From Lineus longissimus (lineage: Eukaryota; Nemertea; Pilidiophora; Heteronemertea; Lineidae), in assembly GCF_910592395.1 (NCBI RefSeq), contig NC_088324.1:9328953-9388952 (forward strand): a stretch of 60,000 nucleotides of DNA. The letters run 5' to 3'. Shown here piece after piece: positions 1-10,000 of this stretch (positions within the stretch are counted from its first letter, which is position 1; each line of letters starts with the position of its first letter). The notes beneath the pieces are model-generated. The model did not search any database and was not told the origin of the DNA. It saw nothing but the letters and a program-made list of their open reading frames with translations. Position numbers and translations under genes: made by a program.

Positions 1-228
1 GAGAACTTTACCTCTGACAGGGACAGTTGATGTGACAAATATAAAACCAAGTGAAAAACAATAGAATATGAATACTTTTGTTATACACAGTAACAAAGAG
101 TCCATGGATGCAGGCCATTGCCAGTTAGAATTTTAAACAAACTATCAAATGACATGAATTAGGATGTTAATTAGTAATTAGAGCTTCAAACCAACTTCTC
201 ATGTTGGTGTGAATTTTATAATCTCCAG

Positions 229-411
229 GAAATAGATGACCCAGAGTTTTTGGCATTATTCCAATATATCCACAGTCGCACAGACCACATAAATAAGGAC
301 AACCATGTCCCGTCTCCACTGTTACCACTGAGTGCTATCACCTATCTGGCCAAAAACTGCAAAGACTCCACCAGCCACAACAGATATTTTGAGTCAGCCG
401 ACTTTATGTAG
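229..411 (+). CDS. Possible terminal coding exon of an unrecognised plus-strand gene
   Basis: An open frame follows a plausible splice acceptor (ATCTCCAG at 221-228) and runs 60 codons to TAG at 409-411. The peptide begins EIDDPEFLALFQYIHS and ends HNRYFESADFM. It has the mixed hydrophobic and charged pattern of a helical protein, but I do not recognise the family. The frame stays open back to a TAA at 175-177, so the acceptor call rests on the AG context. The final bases (ATGTAGGTGAC) also allow a splice donor at 408 or 412, in which case this would be an internal exon with the rest outside its visible frame. If terminal, the gene enters the window from the left, has a 3' UTR that could end near the AATAAA at 1100, and converges on the RalGDS-like gene. 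The call is uncertain because it rests on composition and splice context alone. Confidence 0.4.
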   Translation, partial: EIDDPEFLALFQYIHSRTDHINKDNHVPSPLLPLSAITYLAKNCKDSTSHNRYFESADFM

Positions 412-2710
412 GTGACTTTAGTTTGGTATGGGGAAATTGATAGCCTGTGGCAATTACCACGTAATTGATGGAGTCAGACATGCCAGAGTAAAGACCATGG
501 CTCCAGCTGCCAGAGACATGATGTCTAGACACTATGTCCAGACTATAAGTGATTCGATAATTACAGTCAGAGAGCATTGACTGCTCTCATGCATGCCACG
601 AAGTCATGAGTTCAATAGCTGATAAATTCAGAAGCATGTATGAAAACCCACTTTTTTAATTTTAGGCAAAAATTATTATTTTTAATTCTCGTTAAATTAG
701 TGCTGGCAATTTGAACTCTAAATCTTACAATTAAGCAAATTTGACAAGTATGTTTGATTGCTCATTTTACAAATGATTTTTAGATGTATTTTTCATTTAT
801 TTGAATAACAATTTTCTCTTTCAACATATGTAAATGTACATGTACTTCGAGATTTCTTTTACTAAAATTTCAGTCGCAGCAGAGCATAATGCATTTAAAT
901 TTGAATTCATTTTTTACCATGACTGTAGAATTTCACATGAACTTATCCAATACTTTAGAGACAGAGCATAGCGTAGAGCACCCCAGTTTATTAACTTCTG
1001 ACAGAGTCTGTATCTGAATTCCAAAGACAACCTCGGAGCCTGAGCAAAGACAGCCGGCTCCAGTCAGCCCCTTGCCGGTTCCAGGACATGATAAACCACA
1101 ATAAAAACCACAAAAGATAAAACGATAGATTACAAATCACTTGAGGTTGTCGGTGAGTTGAGACATGAAGTCTGTAGTCGCTGCCAGTATGGTTGGTATT
1201 CTGTTGTTGCTACGATCATACGTCTGAATCTTTGGTGAGTGGACCCTTTCGGGAATAAATTTCGATATTCCAGTATTGACGAAGCAATCTGAAGATTACC
1301 CTCCATCCATCCACCCCATCCACCACTAACCACCACCACAAGATTCAAATATTTTCGTTTAAGACCACCACAGAAAAAAATACTGAGTGATAAGACTGAA
1401 TTGCATGTCTGTGGCGGGATGACGCTTGGACTGTCCCCACCACCATCATCCGCCTGATTCTCCCAAACCCCATACCAAAGACCTCAGTGACAATCTAACC
1501 TAAATAATTCAATATTATTGCACATAATATGAAGACTCAACATTAAATACGGAACAAAGGCACATCGCAGCAGGCACCCCAGTGTCACCTTGAGATGATC
1601 ATGTCTGTCGTCTAGACATAAGAGTGGGCTACTGGTGCCAGCAGTCTACACTGTCAGCGTGACTGGTGGAATCCAAAACAACTGGGTGACATATATTTTA
1701 TTCGTGTGTCCTACAACACAATCAAGTCAGGTATGTCAGGACAACCCATCAAAAGTAAGAAGGGCATTTTATGAGACCAGGCTAAAAATTCATTTACTCC
1801 CAGGGGATTTTACTTCAGGGACACCCACTACCATTTCGAATTCACTTGAGTATCTACAAATTTCACAGGCAACTAGAGCTTACCAAAGGCATTTTTACGA
1901 TCAAATATCAAAATCATTCAAAATATCATGAACATTGGAAGACACGAACAGCTTCAAGAACTCTACTCTTTGAACAAGTTTGCCGATTGTTAATTTTATG
2001 GCATGGTTAATTCAAGTTGCCTGTAGAAATATCACAACAAAATGCTGAAAACATGGATTAGAAGCTGAAGGAAACTATGATTAAGAAACTACCAACCTTA
2101 TGATAGTCAACTGGAGACAAGTGGAGTACCAGTTGGCAGTGGTCCTCCTGTCAAGTCTCTGAACAGATGGTCAACTCAAACCTGACAATTACAAGCTAAC
2201 TCCCAGAATCAAACGGCAACTATAAACGATGTGGATATTCCTCATACATAACACTTGTCAGTGAATCAATCCGGAGGTTGGCCTACAGTGAATAAGGAAT
2301 GATTCACAGAATTTAGACAAGCAAAAACAGGGAAAAAATGTGGAGGCAAAACAGAGGAACACTTCAGTCAGTCCAGTCAGTTCACAGCCAAGAGCCAAGA
2401 GGAGTCCTCCAGAATGAAATGTGGATGTCTTGTCTGCCAGCCAGTCCAAGTGAGTGTCACATCCACTATCCAGACAACTACGTCTCCAATAGTCGCCACA
2501 CAACTCTCATACAATTACAAACAATACTTACTTAGTTACAAAACAACAGCGTCTAGATAAAGCTGCAGTCTATCGAGCCAATTTTCTGGTGAGTGGCGGC
2601 AGCGTGGCGACAGACTGACGGGCACTGGTGCCATTGAAATAATACCTGGCGACATGAAGTCCAGACTGGCAGACAGCCTTCTCAACTTCCAAGTCGAAAA
2701 TTGACTGCCG
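412..2710. other. Non-coding DNA between two convergent genes
   Basis: Apart from the candidate poly(A) signal near 1100 I see no gene, RNA gene or clear repeat here. The longest open frames (about 98 codons at 1635-1931 on plus, 81 codons at 2258-2503 on minus) have no recognisable motif, overlap one another on both strands and lack splice context, so I treat them as chance. Confidence 0.5.
1100..1105 (+). terminator. Candidate poly(A) signal for the left-edge gene
   Basis: An AATAAA hexamer lies about 690 bp past the TAG at 409-411, in AT-rich DNA, and is the first perfect hexamer I noticed on this strand after that stop. It is only meaningful if the exon at 229-411 is real and terminal. 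AATAAA is common by chance in DNA this AT-rich. Confidence 0.25.
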
Positions 2711-3135
2711 TCAATGTCAACTTTCAATCGCAAAAATGGAACCTTTATGAATAACGATATCTTATTACCTTTGAATCATAATGGAACCAGTTCTTGGGGA
2801 TTATGATTAAGTTGTTGATTATTGAATAAGCTTGTCTTGTTGCAGAGTATTCGATGATTTTGTGAGATTTTATTGCAACTTTTTTTCGTTTCCTAGAAGT
2901 TGTTGTGGTCGTCTTTTGTTGATTTCCTTGACGGCCGCAGTCATAGTTGTCTTCGGCGATTTGACTGCTGTCAATGCCAACTTTCAATCGCAAAAATTGA
3001 ACCTTTATGAATAACGATATCTCATTACCTTTGTGTCATATTGGAACCAGTTCTTGGGAATCATGTTGATATTGAATAATCTTTGTCTTGTTGCAGCGTA
3101 TTTGATGATTTTGTGAGATTTTATGTGAACATTTT
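2711..3135 (+). repeat. Two copies of a ~261-bp repeat, with a third partial copy at 4456
   Basis: The stretch from about 2711 (GTCAATGTCAACTTTCAATC) recurs from about 2972 with roughly 90 percent identity. Both copies read on through a shared AACCTTTATGAATAACGATA and a shared CTTGTCTTGTTGCAG. The copy-1 segment with GTTGTTGTGGTCGTCTTTT and TTGACGGCCGCAG (about 2886-2940) has its copy-2 counterpart only at 4456-4510, after about 1.3 kb of other DNA. The second unit is therefore split by an insertion. No protein or RNA gene is evident in the unit. Confidence 0.75.
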
Positions 3136-3313
3136 TTCCAATCGCCCGGGCGCCGGGCCAAATGTCCAATTTACATGCACTCGTTGAAATTGTCACAGAG
3201 TACGTAGGTCGAGTGAGACGGGGTTTGCGACGATGATCACCATTGGCGACGCTTGGAGAATGCTTTTTAGCTCACCTCTTAGCAGAGGTGAGCTTATCCC
3301 ATACCGTGGCGTC

Positions 3314-3319
3314 CGTCGT

Positions 3320-3405
<86 letters not shown>

Positions 3406-3425
3406 CGTCGTCGTCCGTCGTCCGT
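3314..3425 (+). repeat. CGT/ACG trinucleotide microsatellite
   Basis: About 28 uninterrupted CGT units lie between two short CCGTCGT-type interruptions. The tract sits at the left end of the TIR element. It produces poly-Ser, poly-Arg and poly-Val frames on plus and poly-Asp and poly-Thr frames on minus, none of which is a gene. Confidence 0.95.
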
Positions 3426-3684
3426 TAGCAGGGCACGTTTCGTAACTGTTAGAGCTATTGAGTTGAAACTTGGTACACATGTACCCTTATGTAATGACAC
3501 CTTGGAGACTAAGTTTCAATCCGATTCGTTTCATGGTTTGGCCACCAGGGGGCCAAACGTTAAAAGTGAAAATATGCAATATCTCCCTTAATAGTAGTCG
3601 GGAAATTTTGAAAAAAATATGGTAGGTACTTCTAGCAAAGGTGCATCATATATCCTCCGGGTTTTTGATTTGACCTCCTTTTCA

Positions 3685-4314
3685 AGGTCACAGTGGTCAA
3701 ATGGTGTAAATTGGCCATTAGGATGTAACGATGGCACGTTTCTAAACTGCAATGACTATTGATACCAAATTTGGTACACATTTACCCCTAAGTCAGGTGA
3801 TCTCAGGGACCAAAGTTTGGTCCAATATGATTCACCACTTGACCACCAGGGGGCAAAATCCAAAAACCTTAAAAATGTGATTATTCCTTAACTTCTTGCC
3901 CGATTGCCACCAATTTGATATCATGGGTACATCTAACCACCATACAGTATATGTCACACAGGTTTTTAATTTGACCTTCTTGTCAAGGTCACAGAGGTCA
4001 AATGGCATAAATTCGCCGTCAGGCCGTAACTATGGCACGTTTCTTAACTGCAATGACTATTGATCACAAATTAAGTACACATGTACCCCTTGGTCAGGTG
4101 ATCTCAGGTACCGAAGTTTGGTGCGATCTGATTTGCCGTTTGGCCTCCAGGGAGGGGGCCAAATCCTAAATTCTTCAAAATGCCGTTATACCTAGTAATG
4201 ACTTGCCCGATTGGCACCAATTTTATATTATAGGTACATCTAATTCTAACAACCATTCAATGTGTCACCCGGGTCTTCTTTGATTTGACCTACTTTTCAA
4301 GGTCACAGAGGTCG
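3685..4314 (+). promoter_or_regulatory. DR3-type nuclear-receptor half-site pairs in the TIR element
   Basis: Each internal repeat carries AGGTCA-CAG-AGGTCA or a close variant. Copies are at 3685-3699 (second half TGGTCA), 3986-4000 (both halves perfect) and 4300-4314 (second half AGGTCG). Each is preceded within about 20 bp by an inverted TGACCT or TGACCTT. A direct repeat spaced by three is the known format for VDR/RXR-type receptors. Whether anything binds here is inference. Confidence 0.35.
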
Positions 4315-4455
4315 AATGTACTGTAAATTGGCCATTTTGGGGAAATTGTAATTGCTTGGACCTACATCAAACCTAACACTACATGACACAATACCATGCT
4401 CTTTATCCATCTTTCCTCCACATGAGGTGAGCACAATGGCCCTGGCCATTTCATT

Positions 4456-5000
4456 TCGTTTCCTAGGAGTTGTTGTGGTCGTCTTTTAATGATTTCCTTG
4501 ACGGCCGCAGCCAAAGTTGTCTTCGGCGATTCTCAGTCTGCAATAAGGTATGGGGGAGGATTTTTAATACATCCCGCAGGTGCATTCTTTCAACGCCCCA
4601 CCACCAAAACAGGCCTTTGTGTGGCTATGTGTGGTCTTTTGGTGCCGGCTTTTAGTTTTCCTGGCAGAGACCAGAAAAACAGAACAAGGGGCCGAGAAGG
4701 CTTACTGTTCCATCCGACAGATGTAGAGCCCGACTTTTCGCATAGTTGGCGGGAACCTAACAATTAGGCATAGTATCTTCAGCAGGCCATCATAAGGGAA
4801 TCAAGCTTGCCATTTGGGATGAAATACTGACAAACTCTCCCAGTCATTTTTCTCCTGCAGCGCTATTTTTTTGTGAAATGGAGAATACGCAGATTTGTGA
4901 GTGATCATCCTTCAAAGGATGGGAGGCCCGAAGGGCGAGGTAGGACTTGGACGTCATTCCCAACATTGTTTTGATGACAAAAGACGAAACTTGTTTCTTC
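4456..5000. other. Resumed 261-bp repeat unit, then unassigned DNA
   Basis: Positions 4456-4540 continue the second copy of the 261-bp repeat (shared TTGTTGTGGTCGTCTTTT and TTGACGGCCGCAG). From 4540 to 5000 I see a GC-richer stretch that may be another old repeat. It includes a small hairpin, GGCCCGAAGGGC, near 4926. No gene is supported. Confidence 0.45.
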
Positions 5001-5011
5001 TTCATCCATAT

Positions 5012-5017
5012 TTTATT
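5012..5017 (-). terminator. Candidate poly(A) signal of the RalGDS-like gene
   Basis: Plus-strand TTTATT reads AATAAA on the minus strand. It is followed on that strand by T-rich sequence (GTTTCGTCTTTTGTC), as expected downstream of a cleavage site. It is the first perfect hexamer I found past the stop codon. Confidence 0.35.
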
Positions 5018-5700
5018 CCGAACAATGTACAAAGATCATCATCAACATCATGACCACAGCCTGTCTTTCCCAAATAGCCATAAAGGAAGAACCCAAATAA
5101 GAAAATATCCTTAGGATAACCCATTATGCCTCATTAGGAAAAGTTCGGCGACATTTTGGCAGTTACAACATGTTTTACTCAAAGGACTCGTTTCTGAAAG
5201 CAATGAGATTTTAAATACTGCGAACTCTGTAAGGAGCTGTTGCAACTTCCACAGTGGTAGCTCCTGCATCAAATTTGTTCATTTAAATCCAAAGACATTT
5301 TCAAAATGTTAAAATTTCAAAGTCAATTTCGAAGTTTCAAAACTGGTCACTTCACACACCTCAGGCAACAGTGATGCAAAACCCACGCTGATTGGCTATG
5401 AAGTTACAGCATCGGACAATTGACAAGTCCAGGATTCCTGGACATACTACTACATTCTAATGTCTCACACTTTGCCTCTGCACAGACTTTACCAATGAGA
5501 GCATCCCCTGAGTCCTTTGAGTTAATCTTAAACCCAAAACAGAGCACTGTACAATACATTTACACACTATATACACAGACAACATACATCATGAAAACAT
5601 TCTTCACTACCAATCTCACATCATTACCATATGATGACTATTTATAAAATTGATGTCTAAACGAGAGAGGTATCTTTCAGGTAAATTCAGGTAAATTATA

Positions 5701-5905
5701 AATGGCTTTCTCATCACTTTGGTCAAATTTGCATTCTCATACCCATATTGGTTGAAGCTTCCCTGAATTACTTCAGGTAGAATTTCATTCTTATATCAAA
5801 ACTGGTACGATAATTTGAAACGGCTTTCCCATTACTTTTGGTAAAATTTCATTCTTATACCCAAACTGGTACAGTAATTTGAAATTCAAATGGCTTACCC
5901 ATTGC
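5701..5905 (+). repeat. Three to four diverged copies of a short AT-rich repeat
   Basis: The motif ATGGCTTTCYCATYACTTT, then AAATTTCATTCTYATA, then CAAACTGGTACRATAATTTGA recurs in full or in part starting near 5701, 5775, 5819 and 5888. Spacing is uneven (about 45-75 bp). It lies within the candidate 3' UTR and looks like an old local duplication. Confidence 0.55.
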
Positions 5906-6884
5906 TGCTTTTTTCTGTAGAGCAAATCTTTGAAAATCAAAGAAACTAGCTCCTCCATGCAGACAACAATTCCCAGCAGACATACGATACAAAATGTTAA
6001 CATCCAGCCAAGTCGAAATATACCAACATCAAACACTAACTAACAACTTGTGTCAAACCACAAAAAATATTCAACAAATCGAGCGATTACTAAAATGACA
6101 GATAATTTTGTTTAGCCACATTTTCCTTTACTATTTGCTAGGATTCTGAAATATCATTGCTTAGTTACCTTTCATCTGTTAATTAATGACCCTCAAGGAC
6201 AAACACTGACAAAGAAAATCTTATTTCATGTACACAGTTACATCTATTGACCTCCTCATTGAAAGACAGAGACAAAAGGATATTTACCATTGATGATACT
6301 GCATGTTTTCCAAACAAATTCGGACAATTTGTGTTCAACAGCAGCAGTTTTTTTCTAGCACAATTTCAATACTCGACCAACATCTGATAAAAATTCATTG
6401 ATGAATGTAGTAAAAGTGTGTTGCCTTCCAGTATTTATCTGAAAATAATATTTCAGTTTCAATAGACACAGCAATGACTCTGATTTTCTAAGCAGCGTGA
6501 CGAAAGTGAAATAGTCAATGAGGGCCATTCCAGTCAAATCTGTAAATTATTCTTCATTTCATTTTGTTTTAAGTTACATTACATTTCCGATTAGAAAGTA
6601 TGTCTTTCTAATTTGAAAATACATCATTCTACTTGGCAAATACGTCGTTCTTACTGAAAAATATCTCCAAAGGCTGCAGCCAGCACAAACACACTGTCAA
6701 CTCCTAACAAACAATTTACAGCATCTACAAACTATTGTCTTTCTACGGAACACATAAAACAACGACAGCATCGTTTTTGAAAACGCAAAAAGGACAAAGC
6801 ACCATAATTATAGGCTAAAGCCAGGCACAGTCGATTGACGGGGTTAGGTCATGTGACTGCTCATGAACTGAAGTTTTCGAGTCG

Positions 6885-7051
6885 TCATGACGTCGACAAT
6901 GATTTCTTTGGAGTTTTCTTGAGTAATAACTTTGACTTGAACTTTTTCGGTGATTCGTTTTTTAAGGAGCTTTTCTTTCGTAGCACGAAAAGGAGATCGA
7001 CTGAGTTGTTCATCGCGTAGTAGACGTTCGATTTATCTGGGATGTTGAGAT
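6885..7051 (-). CDS. RGL1: RalGDS-like exon 13: end of RA domain, basic tail, stop
   Basis: The acceptor is CGTTCCAG. The exon completes a split Asp codon, then encodes LNIPDKSNVYYAMNNSVDLL and FVLRKKSS, the last strands of the RA fold (compare the family pattern YAMN...FVLK). A Lys/Ser-rich tail ending KKSLSTS follows before TGA at 6885-6887. The basic tail is longer than I recall for vertebrate members and could aid membrane contact; that is inference. Confidence 0.9.
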
Positions 7052-10000
7052 CTGGAACGAAAAGGAAAGGAAAGATGTAGATTTGAGAAGATTAATAATT
7101 CGCAAGAAGTTAGGAATCAAAAACATAATTGGCTGCTAGAATTTCAAACATTTCGGACAGGTAGACATAATAGATGAAATTATGAATGATTGGTACAATT
7201 CATACGAGAATTACAGAAATTCTCCAGGAGAGCGAGAAGCCAGACATTCAGCAAAGTGTTCCAAATAGCTTTGGGCAGCGGGAGCCTTTTGTGATATCTA
7301 ATATCCATTTCAACTGGTCTTATATGCACCCGTCTATAATCCTTCTAGAGAATTACATGGGAATATGTCCCAGCTATCCAAGGACTTAACAAGTCAAGTC
7401 AAGTTTCAATGAATTCTGTGATTCAGTATAGATGGCAGCATTCACTGTACGGCAGTTGAAAAAGCAATCCAATTTGGATTCGGTAGGTAACCAGGACACA
7501 TTATGAGGGCGTTATTATTTAGTGGTGTTGTGGCTTGGCCATTGTATTTACCTCCGTCAGGCAGTAACTGAGTAATACAGAAATCTTCGTGGTTGGCCGT
7601 CACTGAGAATTTCTCCAGAACCCTTTTGATGACGCTGGAGGTATGGTCACCATTGTTTAACTGAAAGAGAATAACGGAATAAAGTCTACATGTAAGATAA
7701 GAAATAATCTATAACCAAGATCAGATTCTAGTAGAATGGCTTTGTGCATTACCGATCCCAATAGCCAAGTGGTTGAGGTGGCTGCCACATGAACAGAAAG
7801 TTAGGGCTACGACCTTCAGCGTCTGCCCGACTCCTCTACTCTACTCTCTAGATATCACAACACTTTGAAGTCACTGTCTAATCAGGACACGTTTCAACCT
7901 CGCTACCAGATTGTGATATACAATGTTATCGTCGACGATGAAGAATACGCACCATAATGCTCTTGTAAGTCGACTTATCGATGCTGCGGTCGTCGCCCTC
8001 CATGCATACTTTGATAACGCACGTATCTGAAGACTTGGGATCCTGAGACTCCAGCGAACTCATCGACATGGAATGTTTGATCTGGAAAAGAGGCACACAA
8101 TGATTTCCCAAGAATTCTTTTAAATGTGTAGTGTCGCAATTGATGTCTATGGATGATCACACAGGGATTTGAAATGTTGAATTCTGATGATGAAGTAACA
8201 GCATCAAAATCGATACACGAAAAAATATTTGAAAGATCAACTCCATTTAAACCAAAGAAGTGAGAGTGATATCATCCTCACACACCTATCTTTTATATAA
8301 GATCCTTTGTGGTACAAGCAAGCTGCCCATGATGAGCCCTGTTCAGTCATGTTATGTTTTGATATCAGATTGCATCTCCGCAAGCTACTATCACTCCAAG
8401 TGTACCCTAGCATGCCTGCAGAGCAAGGCCTCGATTGAGGTCAGAGTGCCAAGCTTTGGCCAAGCTCGGGAGGGCATTACTGACCTGCTAGCCTTAAGAA
8501 ATGACCCATAAGGACATTCTCAAAGTTACTAATACCAATCAAGAAGAAAAATGCAAAGAATCCTACTCACAGGTGGTGTATGTTTCGTCTTCGGCGATGG
8601 AGAACTGGAATTGTTTGAACTGATACTCATCCGATCCTCGCCAGACGAGTACGCCGACGGGGAGGCCGGTACCGCCAGGTTTTCCGACGACAGCCTTCGT
8701 ATGTGCAAAGAAAGAAAACTAGAAATGAAAAATTTGAAACACGTACATGTACGGACTAGACAACAAAAAGCGCAACACAAAATCTATCCAAAAACTTTCG
8801 AGGGAAAGACACCAAAAGAAGATCGGAGGATCAAGTGGTGTTTTTTCCTCCTTCAAGGTAATTCTGAGTGTGAAAGTATATTTCATGACCGCTCTTTACT
8901 GGACTGATTCAAGGCTGAAGTTTCTCTCAAGTATTATAACCACAAGAGTCCAATATCACAAACCATGCGACATAGATATCTTTTGGCGAGTCAAGTTGAG
9001 AATTATATGGGCTTCCAATTTATTCAGCCTGAGCCTTGTACATCTAGTATCAAAAACATGCTAAGCAACACAGCAGAATTTTTAAAGATAGCACATTTAA
9101 AGAGAGGACTAGAGGAAAACTGAACAATGGATTTTCATGACATTCATACAGATAGGCCGTTTTGTCAAAAAACATAAAGAATGTGTCTTCTGTCAAAACA
9201 GAACTTCGTACGGCTGTGTGACACAAAACTTTAAACACTCATGTCCTCACCATACCTGGATTTTTTCTTGAGGGAAGCCGTTTTTGAAACAACAGGTGGC
9301 TCGATTCTACAAGATAAGTCGTATCTGCAAGAAAGAGCATTTGATTACAACTGAAATCACGCTGAAGATTCAGCAAATTAAGGTTAAAGTTTGAAAGTTG
9401 CAAGAAATTTTAGGATGAAGGGCAACTTGTCATGGTTTCCCTAGAACTGCAAAAGCATGCTTCTAAGAAACTTATTTTTAATCTGAAATAGAAAATTTAA
9501 AGTTGTGCAAAGAGCTGAGACTCTCATCTTTCTATTTCCACTGACAAATCAACCAAATTTCAGGAGGCAAAAGAGAAATATCCCAAGGCGAAAATTTCAC
9601 ACCCCTGTTTCAAAATGGATCAAATAGGATTCCAAACTTACGATGATTTTTCATCTAGCACCGGAACACTGTCGAACCACGTGAGGAATTGTGGGTCGGG
9701 TTTTATCGTATACGTCTGTGCCGCCGACTGCAGCAGCTTTAGCTGCGCGAGAACCTCAAACTCTTTCCGTCGTTTTTCAAAATTGATGAGGCCGTCTTCT
9801 GAGTTGTCTGGGATAGCCGTGTCTATCATGGTCAGATCTGTTAAGAACGTCCCGAGATATGGCACCGTACCCATTATCAGTCCCTGAAAAGGTAGTGTAT
9901 ATGGAATTTATTTGAGGAATGCAGACAAGAAGAGGCTTAAATCATAACAATTATCATTCAGGTCTCTTCAGGCGTTCTCTCATATATTTTGTTCTAAGGT

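Larger units (their letters stand above)
3269..4448 (+). mobile_element. Nonautonomous TIR element with three internal ~300-bp repeats
   Basis: The left end reads AGCTCACCTC and the right end GAGGTGAGCA followed by CAATGGCCCTGGCC, which gives short terminal inverted repeats. Inside, a unit containing GGCACGTTT, AATGACTATTGA, TTTGGTACACAT, GACCACCAGGGGG and TCAAGGTCACAG recurs three times with a period near 300 bp (starts near 3430, 3731 and 4033), diverged by perhaps 15-25 percent. No transposase frame is present. A CGT microsatellite sits just inside the left end. The sequence style matches abundant dispersed elements of lophotrochozoan genomes; that family placement is from memory and unverified. 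The exact outer boundary is unclear: foreign DNA relative to the split host repeat begins near 3136. Confidence 0.6.
4990..6884 (-). other. Candidate 3' UTR of the RalGDS-like gene
   Basis: Between the stop codon at 6885 and the minus-strand AATAAA at 5012-5017 I find no exon. A UTR of about 1.9 kb is plausible but not proven. A minus-strand TGTATATA (plus positions 5568-5575) matches the Pumilio recognition element, and the stretch 5701-5905 is a diverged internal repeat. The end could also lie elsewhere. Confidence 0.35.

Noticed and set aside
3193-3500. Poly-Asp, poly-Thr, poly-Ser and poly-Arg open frames
   Set aside because: All are translations of one CGT microsatellite in different frames and strands.
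7755-7835. Functional tRNA gene in intron 11
   Set aside because: A-box and B-box-like strings exist, but a complete acceptor stem and a consistent anticodon loop could not be drawn.
8551-8907. 118-codon plus-strand frame
   Set aside because: It is the antisense shadow of exon 10 of the RalGDS-like gene.
9615-9887. 90-codon plus-strand frame
   Set aside because: It is the antisense shadow of exon 8.
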